A stretch of 64,000 nt of DNA from Mermis nigrescens (taxonomy: Eukaryota > Nematoda > Enoplea > Mermithida > Mermithidae), in the NCBI GenBank assembly GCA_036768485.1, contig JAVLUZ010000641.1, forward strand, positions 124,001 to 188,000, read 5' to 3'. The notes under the pieces were generated by a model. The model saw only the letters and a list, made by a program, of their open reading frames with translations, did not search any database and was not told the DNA's origin. Numbering within the stretch: the stretch's first letter is position 1; every line of letters begins with the position of its first letter. Of the stretch, positions 43,261-50,200 are shown in pieces. The position numbers were made by a program, and so were the translations under genes.

Positions 43261-44000
43261 CAGGGTTGGCCGGGCATGTTTTTTTGGTTTTTTGGTTTTT
43301 TTTTGGTTTTTTTGGTTTTTTATGGTTTGAAAATCGGCCTGGTTTTTGGTTTTTTTGGTTTTTTGGTTTTTTTAAGTCGATGTTAAAAATTGTTGCAAGA
43401 TTCATATTTCATAATTTGTAAACATGTGCAAATAGTACTTTTTACTCTAGCATAGAGTACACTAATTATTTAGGGAATAAACGGCATGAAATAGTTTATT
43501 TTCATTTTGGTTGAACTTTTTTTTGTAAGAGAGACGTAATTATAATCGTATAATGTAATGATGATCCAGGCACGTAGCTGACCCTCCAATTTTGGGGGGT
43601 TCACTCAAAGCTGCGTAATCAGCTGGCACCCGACACTGTCAAAAAGCTGGTATTTGTGAAAAGCAATATCAACCAACTCGAAGGAACGACCCTAGATATT
43701 TCTAGCGATGAAAATGAACAAGAAGAAAATGATTCTTAATGTTGCCGTTTATTCTACTGAATAAATTTGAAATTGTTCACTTTTGTTATTTTTCCTGAAT
43801 AATTGGTTAGGCAACTCATGCCTGTTCTTTAATTTAGTGGTTTTTAATCATAATCAAGCATCTAAACACTTATACTCGCGACTGAGACATAAAAACCAAA
43901 ATTTAACCATTAAAAAACCATAAAAAACCATTAAAAAACCATAAAAAACCAAAAAAACAAAATATCGGAAATTTTCAAACTTTGGTTTTTTCCAACCCTG
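43261..44000 (+). mobile_element. hAT element remnant with GGTTTTTT-repeat ends, 740 bp
   Basis: The ends CAGGGTTGG and CCAACCCTG are inverted repeats, followed inwards by runs of GGTTTTTT at the left and AAAAAACC at the right. Flanking CATGTAAC and CGTGTAAG agree at 6 of 8, an 8-bp TSD. It retains the end of a transposase gene (43,611-43,739) and an M5 end (43,568-43,600), so it is a deletion derivative of an autonomous hAT. Confidence 0.82.
43611..43739 (+). pseudogene. hAT transposase, C-terminal remnant
   Basis: The frame reads LRNQLAPDTVKKLVFVKSNI and then an acidic tail ending ENEQEENDS before a stop. The RN(R/Q)L.P.TV.KL.F...N pattern is the classical C-terminal end of the hAT dimerisation domain. 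The catalytic DDE part is absent. It confirms that hAT transposases existed in this genome. Confidence 0.72.
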
Positions 44001-44792
44001 CGTGTAAGAGAGGGCTTTGGGGAATTCTTCACCCACCCAGGGTTGGACGTCCTCCCCTCACCCTTTCCTCCATCGTCAGAAAATTTTGACCCACCCTCCC
44101 CATTTTTGGCGAAAATTTGCGCTTTGTTGGCTATTTTTAGGTGCTTTTGCCATTTTTGACATAGAATTATAGTCGCTAATCCCCCTCCTTCTAAAAATGG
44201 CCAGGGACCCCTACCCGAAATTTCTAGCTGTTACATGTATGCCGAGGAGCCCCTTCCGAAAATTTTGAGCTGTCACATGCATGTTTTATAGTGATAGTTT
44301 GTCTATTTACTCTTGCTTGCATTCAAAAATACTGTATCACTTCGGGAAATTCTAATAGTTAGCTGCACTTTGCCATAGTAAAAACAAAGTTCAAAAATAT
44401 TCAAAAGGTTTTCACCAAAAATCGTCTGACAGTGACTTGAGTCTTATACCCTGAGAGGGCGGTAATAACCCTCCCTCACCCCCCCCCCTTTGAGAATGCG
44501 TATTTCCGATCCATGTAGCGAGCATGAATAATAAATTGGCACTTCGCTGTATATAACTTGGTGTAACTGGGTACGCGACTAAAACCACAAGAAGAGTCTA
44601 TAGGTAAAAAATAGCCTGTGTGCTGCAGATGCCTTCTAATTATTTAATATTCAACGGATATATTAAACTTATTCAAATTTGATTTTAACCCTCGGCGCCT
44701 CGGCATTTTTCAGCTTCGCCCTCGGCGCCGAGGCTCCAAAAAACGCCGAGGCTTGCCGAGGCCGAGGCCTCGGTCCGATCACTGGCTTTGAT

Positions 44793-45247
44793 TCAAGGTC
44801 CTGTGCCGAAAAAATCAATATCATTCTTCAGGAACATAAACTAAACTTAATTTTGTTGTATATTACAGTAATTTATTTGAAAATTATTCCTACGGTATAT
44901 TTGCGTCAAGAGGCATACTTTCCGTTCGATATTTTTTTCGTCCCATAATTCATGCATAAACCATTATACGAAATCCTTCATATCGAACACATTTTCATTG
45001 CGCAAATAAATGGCTACGAAAAAAGCTTTTAGCCGACAGTAATGTATTTTCCCACAGTAAAACTTTATGTGTCACAGTTTTAATGGGCGGATTTTTGGAA
45101 GGGCGGCGGCCGCATATCCTGTTCGGCTCCGAGTTGGCGAGAAAAAAGATAAGATTTGCATTTTCTACGGTTGTTTGGTAATTTTCTCTCAAATTTCCCA
45201 AATCTGTCGTTAATTGACTTTCTTGTCACTGGACAGTTGGGAACGTG
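44793..45247. other. Region downstream of the retrotransposon genes, no LTR recognised
   Basis: This lies on the 3' side of the minus-strand retroelement, where a polypurine tract and 3' LTR would be expected. I found no segment repeated at 54-55 kb. A short GGGCGGATTTTTGGAAGGGC block at 45,084-45,115 with a GGCGGCCGC core resembles an M4 end. Confidence 0.4.
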
Positions 45248-45640
45248 TTATTTTGGCGCTAGAAATTCAGTTTTTGTAGCCTGTGATTGCAAATTTGCCA
45301 CGGTACTAGACACACCCGTCATGGCCATAGGAGCCGTGAAACGAGTATCTGGTGCCGTCGTACCTTGTGACACGGGCTGAGTCGTTACTTGCGTGTATAA
45401 TGCTACATGAGGTACTTTGTGTGCGGCTAATGTACGTTGCGGTTGTGGCGGAAAACCGATAATGTCCGTCATGATGACATCTGGGTCAGCCTGCTGCTCT
45501 GCCCCGACCGGCTGAAGAGTCGGCAAAGGTCCGAGTGCACTGATACCCAAGGGAGCTTGTTGAACTGCCGCAAGCGATTGCGAGACAATCGGTTGCGAAA
45601 CGGTAACAATCCTTTTCGAGCCATTGCTCCGCGTGTTACG
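45248..45640 (-). pseudogene. Tail of the exonuclease gene, second part (frame-shifted)
   Basis: This frame is low-complexity and rich in P, Q, T and A (for example GPLPTLQPVGAEQQADPD), like the preceding segment at 46,155-45,620. Both readings are plausible protein through the overlap near 45,600-45,660. I infer a single-base frame break there, near an A/T run at 45,612-45,618. It ends at a stop at 45,248. No domain is recognised. Confidence 0.5.
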
Positions 45641-46155
45641 CGCGGTGGCGACACGTTAGCCTGTGTTTCCGCCTCGGTGTCAGATAACGCCATAACTAAA
45701 CGTTTGGGAGATAAATCATCGTCTTCAGTGGAGATCGATGGTTCTACACCCAGCATAGGCGAATCGTATGGAATATCGGTTTGCGAAGAAAACACAGAAG
45801 CTGGTGTACTCGTACTGGTTGGTTTTGACTTAGGTTCCGTGTCAGGCGCATTTACCGGGCCCGAAACTGTGTCGGCAACGGTTTGCGAAGCCTGCACTTG
45901 TAAGTCAGGATTGTCAAACACGTTAGCGTGAGCCAACGCTTCCGTTACTGAGGCAATGGTGGTGGCTGCCGCTATAGCTACTTGTTGTTGCGGAGCCGGG
46001 CAATAAAAATCCTCAGCTAAGATTAACTCTTCGCCATTTGAATCAACTTCAGCTTCAACAGCTGCGCTGGTCGACTGCCCTTGTGGTGGCTTGCTAGATC
46101 GACAATGGTATGCGTACTTTGGCTTTCGGACCACTAGCCTTAATGTACAACTCAT
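45469..46155 (-). CDS. Low-complexity tail frame downstream of the exonuclease
   Basis: The frame overlaps the last 62 bases of the exonuclease gene in another frame and runs 228 codons. From residue 21 on it is rich in A, S, T, P and D/E, with PTSTSTPASVFSSQ and STEDDDLSP stretches. It looks like a disordered region and not an enzyme or membrane protein; no signal peptide or transmembrane segment is present. It could be a separate gene or the original C-terminal extension of the exonuclease, put out of frame. The last 40 codons are probably out of frame. Confidence 0.55.
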   Translation of the reverse strand: MSCTLRLVVRKPKYAYHCRSSKPPQGQSTSAAVEAEVDSNGEELILAEDFYCPAPQQQVAIAAATTIASVTEALAHANVFDNPDLQVQASQTVADTVSGPVNAPDTEPKSKPTSTSTPASVFSSQTDIPYDSPMLGVEPSISTEDDDLSPKRLVMALSDTEAETQANVSPPRVTRGAMARKGLLPFRNRLSRNRLRQFNKLPWVSVHSDLCRLFSRSGQSSRLTQMSS

Positions 46156-47239
46156 CGCCTACGAAAGAAACCGACATGGGCTTTCTATCGTCAGTAATGC
46201 GATTATCCTGCGAGCACCCTTCTATCAATATGAAAACATCGATAGTTATGAGGGCGTCCATCGCTAGATAATGCTGCATGTCCCGAGTTAAGGGTAAACT
46301 CCACGCCTGTCCGAAGTTTCCAGGCGCGTTCGGATCAATATACATGTCGAAAAAGAATTCTGCCAAGCGCTTTAACGAATGCGATTGCGCTTTAATGCGT
46401 AAACGACGAGTAAATGTTCTCGCCAACGGCTGAATGTCGATGAAATTTGCAATAAATGGGTCTTTCCAGTGCAGTTTATTGCGAATTTCTGCATCCGGAA
46501 TTGCAACAATTTCCTCGAATGTTGGCCCGTAGACATGGAAATACGCAAGTCGATCTTGCGTCGGGTCATAACACACCATATACACGTTAGGTAAGCGTGT
46601 TTCGAGCAACTGGTGAAGCCCGAACGGAGGTTGCGGAAACTTCGCTAGATCCCAACAGAACACATGGCCAGTCGCGCTCGCAACTTGGACGTAGCGTACG
46701 AATGGGCCATGGAGGTCCTGGTAAGTGGGACATAGTTGCTGAAAACGCAGGTCCCAGGTCTTATAATGCCTGCCCTTTCTGTCATTCACAAATTCAGAGT
46801 CGTAGCCTAAAAATAAAGTGCCATTAGTCATATTCGATGGCTGAATTAACGCCAAAATGGCGCCAAACGACGTCTGGTCGTCGGAGACTAAGACGGTGGG
46901 TAAAAGCCTATTCTTTGGTACGCGAGGGGTTACCAAAGGACTTCTACCAAGCCGATTCTCCCACCAGAGTTGTTGATCATTTATGCGCTTTCTGTGATTT
47001 GCGATTTTATGTGTTGCTTTATGCTTTACCCATTTTGCGGTAAGTGATTCGAGACCGCCAACACGGCGATTATCGTGTTGCGGCAGCGGGTTGGGTACGA
47101 CCAATCCCCGCTCTAAAGCCATACTGGTCAACGCCGAACGAAACTCATCTAGGGACGCGGGAACACGTCCCTCGAATTTGCATCGGCGACCAGCTGCTTC
47201 CAACAATGCCTCCTTGCTGGGGGTACCTTGTGCAGCCAT
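46094..47239 (-). CDS. DEDDy-type 3'-5' exonuclease (WRN/RNase D-like) encoded by the retrotransposon
   Basis: The 381-residue frame is intact. Motif I is LGYDSEF (D147, E149). The next strand VRYVQVASATGHVFCWDL parallels the ...LIQLA....LFD element of the family. Motif II lies at VCYDPTQDRL (D225 or D229). The helix HSLKRLAEFFF (residues 287-297) and WSLPLTRDMQHYLAMDAL (motif III, Y324 and D328) match WS..PLT..Q..YAA.DA of WRN and RNase D. All catalytic carboxylates and the tyrosine are present, so it could remove nucleotides from 3' ends with two metal ions. Residues 1-130 are not recognised. It overlaps pol by 91 bp in the -1 frame and occupies the env position. The region looks GC-richer than pol, which suggests capture. 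No search was run. Confidence 0.82.
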   Translation of the reverse strand: MAAQGTPSKEALLEAAGRRCKFEGRVPASLDEFRSALTSMALERGLVVPNPLPQHDNRRVGGLESLTAKWVKHKATHKIANHRKRINDQQLWWENRLGRSPLVTPRVPKNRLLPTVLVSDDQTSFGAILALIQPSNMTNGTLFLGYDSEFVNDRKGRHYKTWDLRFQQLCPTYQDLHGPFVRYVQVASATGHVFCWDLAKFPQPPFGLHQLLETRLPNVYMVCYDPTQDRLAYFHVYGPTFEEIVAIPDAEIRNKLHWKDPFIANFIDIQPLARTFTRRLRIKAQSHSLKRLAEFFFDMYIDPNAPGNFGQAWSLPLTRDMQHYLAMDALITIDVFILIEGCSQDNRITDDRKPMSVSFVGDELYIKASGPKAKVRIPLSI

Positions 47240-50200
47240 GGGTCTGCAAAAGGAAAAACATTAGATAATGGTACGGCATGTGCTGTTTTAGAACCATTTA
47301 ATAAACGTACAGGCGCGCAGTCCTTAGCTTTTTGTTCCCTGCCCGGTAAATCCTCAAAACTTATGACAACTGCCGGGGCAAGAGGGCGATGTGGTAACTT
47401 TACCAACACAAAATCGCCAGGGACATACGCGTGTTTTTCCACAATTAAGTCAGAATAAGGTAGTTTAGGTTCAGGCAAAAGTCTATTCCTGTGAACGTGA
47501 TGAATAATGAGAGGGTTATAGACATATGCGATTTTCGCAGTTTCAGGCGTAGGTAAGTCAATAATCCGGTAGGGACCAACACGCTTGGGTGATAGTTTAC
47601 CGATTTCAGGTTGAATGACTGAAGTATTATTGAGGTAGACTATATCCGAGAGATTAAAATTTGTGTGCGTTACGGCTTTGTCATATTGCGATTTTTGCTG
47701 CTTACGCGCTTGAGATAAATTTTGAGACGCGATTTCATGCAGATCCTGCAAAGTCAGCTTTAAATCAATGACGTATTTTTCCGCAACAGATGGTAAATTC
47801 GGATTTATCACGAAGTCATTTATGAGTAAAGTGTCAAGAGGAAATGCTGGTTCGCGACCATAAAGCATTTCAAAAGGAGATATATTAGTTGATGATTGTG
47901 GAGTCGCGCGGTATGCAAATAATGCGAAGGGTAAAAATTGTTCCCAATCATACTGTGATCGCGCACTCAGCTTAGACAAACCATCAATCAATGTACGATT
48001 ATAACGTTCCACCAACCCATCACACTGGGGGTGATATGGGGTTGTAAATATTTTTTGAACGTTTAATAGTTTACAAACTTCCGAAATTAGGGTAGATGTA
48101 AAATTTGACCCCTGATCTGTCAAAAATTTCTTGGGGACTCCATAACGTGGTATAATTTCTCTTAGTAATAGATTTGCAATAGTTGTTGCTTTTATATCAG
48201 AAACAGCAAAAGCTTCCACGTATTTTGTAAAATAATCCATAAAAACTACAATTTGGTCATTTCCGGAGGGAGATCGCGGCATATGCAAACAATCGCACGC
48301 AATGAGTTCAAAGGGCGCGGATACTTCGATTGGTTGCAACGGAACGGATGTGGAATTTAATGCGACCTTACGTTGTAAGCACACATCACAATTCCTACAC
48401 CACGCGATTACATCATTTTCCATACGCGGCCACCAATAACGCATTTGTATGGCGGGCAAGATTTTGCGCGATGAAAAATGAGCTCCGAAAATAGAGTCAT
48501 GAAATTCCGTTAATATGAAGCGACGCAAAGATTTGGGTATGACGATTTGATGAACGACAGTTGGTGAACGCTTAGGTTGAAAACGACGAAAAAGTACATC
48601 GTTTACGAGAAAAAATTCGTCACGATATTTTTTCGTTGTTAAGTCATTCAATGCGATACGAATTTTATGCAATTCGTCATCTGCACGTTGCTCAGCGAGT
48701 AAACGCGCAGGTGTTAGCATTTCAGCTTTTTCTGCATCGGTAAGTAACAAGCGTTCGCGAAATGTAGGTGGTTTAGAATTAATAGGATCGGTTTGCGCAG
48801 TAGGATTATTATTTTGTGCGTTTGGATGATTAATTGGCGCAGTAGGGGTATTATCGCACGATCGTTCAGGTGGAACCGATTCGTCATCTGACTCAGAATC
48901 TTCGGATTCTAAATTTGCGATGTTAACGATATTTTTGCGCTCTACTTTATATTTGCGTTCTGCATGATCATATTTAGGATGACGTGAAAGAAGATCAGCT
49001 GCGCAGTTATATGCACCAGGAACGTAAACGATATCATATTCGTATTCCTGTAATTTGAGACCCCAACGGCGTAATCGACTCGATGGGTCTTTAACATTTA
49101 CTAGCCAGGTTAACGCTTGATGATCCGTTTCGACAATGAATTTTTTACCGTAAAGATAATGTCGATAATGCTTGATGGCCCACACTACCGCTAGCGCTTC
49201 TTTTTCTGAAGTAGCATAATTACATTCAGCAGAATTTAGCACGCGACTAGCGTAGCTAAGAATAAAACGACTTTTGGATGGTAAATGCTTTTGCGTCAAA
49301 ATAGCACCTAACGCATAGTTACTTGCGTCAGTTGTTAAAATAAATTGGTGCTCATGATCGAATTTTGGTAATTGCAAAATAGGTGGAGATGTAAATGCTT
49401 TCTTCAGAAGCTCAAAAGCGGTTTGGTGCTCAGCCTTCCAGCAAAATTCGACATCTTTACGTAGAAGATGGAATAGCGGTTTAGCGATTTTAGCGAGATC
49501 TTTAACGAATTTCTTAAACCATTGGACTAAGCCAAGAAATTTCTGCACGGATTTAACGGTTTTTGGTACGGGAAACGAGATTAAATCTGCGACTTTAGAC
49601 ATATCGGGAGCGATGCCCATTGCACTGATGCTGTGGCCAAGAAATTTTACCTCTGCATGCGCGAGATGGCATTTATCAGGCTTGACACGTAAGTTTGCCT
49701 TTTTAAGAGCAATGAAGACATTTTCGAGATCTTTTAAATGTTCTTCGAAAGTACGTGAAAAAATAATTATGTCATCGATGTAAACGAGACAAGATTTCCA
49801 ATTTAGACCTGCGAGCACAAGCTCCATTAGTCTTTGAAAATCTGCGGGCGCATTCTTTAAACCAAAAGGTAAAACTTCAAATTCGTAATGACCAACAGGA
49901 CATATAAATGCTGTTTTTTCGCGAGATTTATTATCGAGTGGAATTTGCCAATATCCAGATTTCAAATCTAGTGTGCTAAAATATGCAGCACTGCCTAAAG
50001 TATCAAAATAATCGTCTAATTGTGGAAGAGGGTAAACTTGCGTTTTAGTAACGTCATTTAACCGTCGATAATCGACGACTGGCCTAAGGGAACCGTCCTT
50101 TTTCCCAATGAGAAATAATGGACTTGCCCATGGGCTAGTTGTAGGTCGAATAATTTTATCCGCAAGCATTTCATTTATAATTTTCTGCATAGATTCTCTT

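Larger units (their letters stand above)
43249..44241 (+). mobile_element. M3 MITE split by a hAT remnant
   Basis: The left end CATACATGTAAC (43,249-43,260) and the right end AGCTGTTACATGTATG surround the insertion at 43,261-44,000. M3 blocks such as CCCACCCAGGGTTGGACG and AAATGGCCAGGGACCC follow the insert. Flanks CCAAAAAG and CCGAGGAG agree at 5 of 8. Confidence 0.75.
41474..44784 (+). mobile_element. hAT-like element with CTCGGC-repeat ends, 3.3 kb
   Basis: The termini CAGTGATCGGACTGAGG and CCTCGGTCCGATCACTG are inverted repeats, followed inwards by GGCCGAGGC-type runs. The 8-bp TSD GCTTTGAT is exact (41466-41473 and 44785-44792). It has no intact transposase of its own; inside are an M8 copy, an M3 copy and a hAT remnant. 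The terminal CAGTGATCG is shared with the element at 8840-10812. The stretch 40,900-41,465 before it shows no gene. Confidence 0.88.

Noticed and set aside
47149..47239. Programmed -1 frameshift between pol and the exonuclease gene
   Set aside because: The overlap is in the -1 frame, but no X XXY YYZ slippery heptamer is evident in it, and a strong splice acceptor plus ATG offers a better explanation.
45248..47239. Envelope gene
   Set aside because: The position fits env, but there is no signal peptide, transmembrane segment, cleavage site or cysteine pattern; the exonuclease motifs explain the protein.
46094..47239. Second (archaeal-type) RNase H domain
   Set aside because: The motif order DxE, late Y-x3-D, and the WS.PLT..Q context fit the 3'-5' exonuclease fold and not RNase H, whose motifs (TDGS, D...D) are absent.
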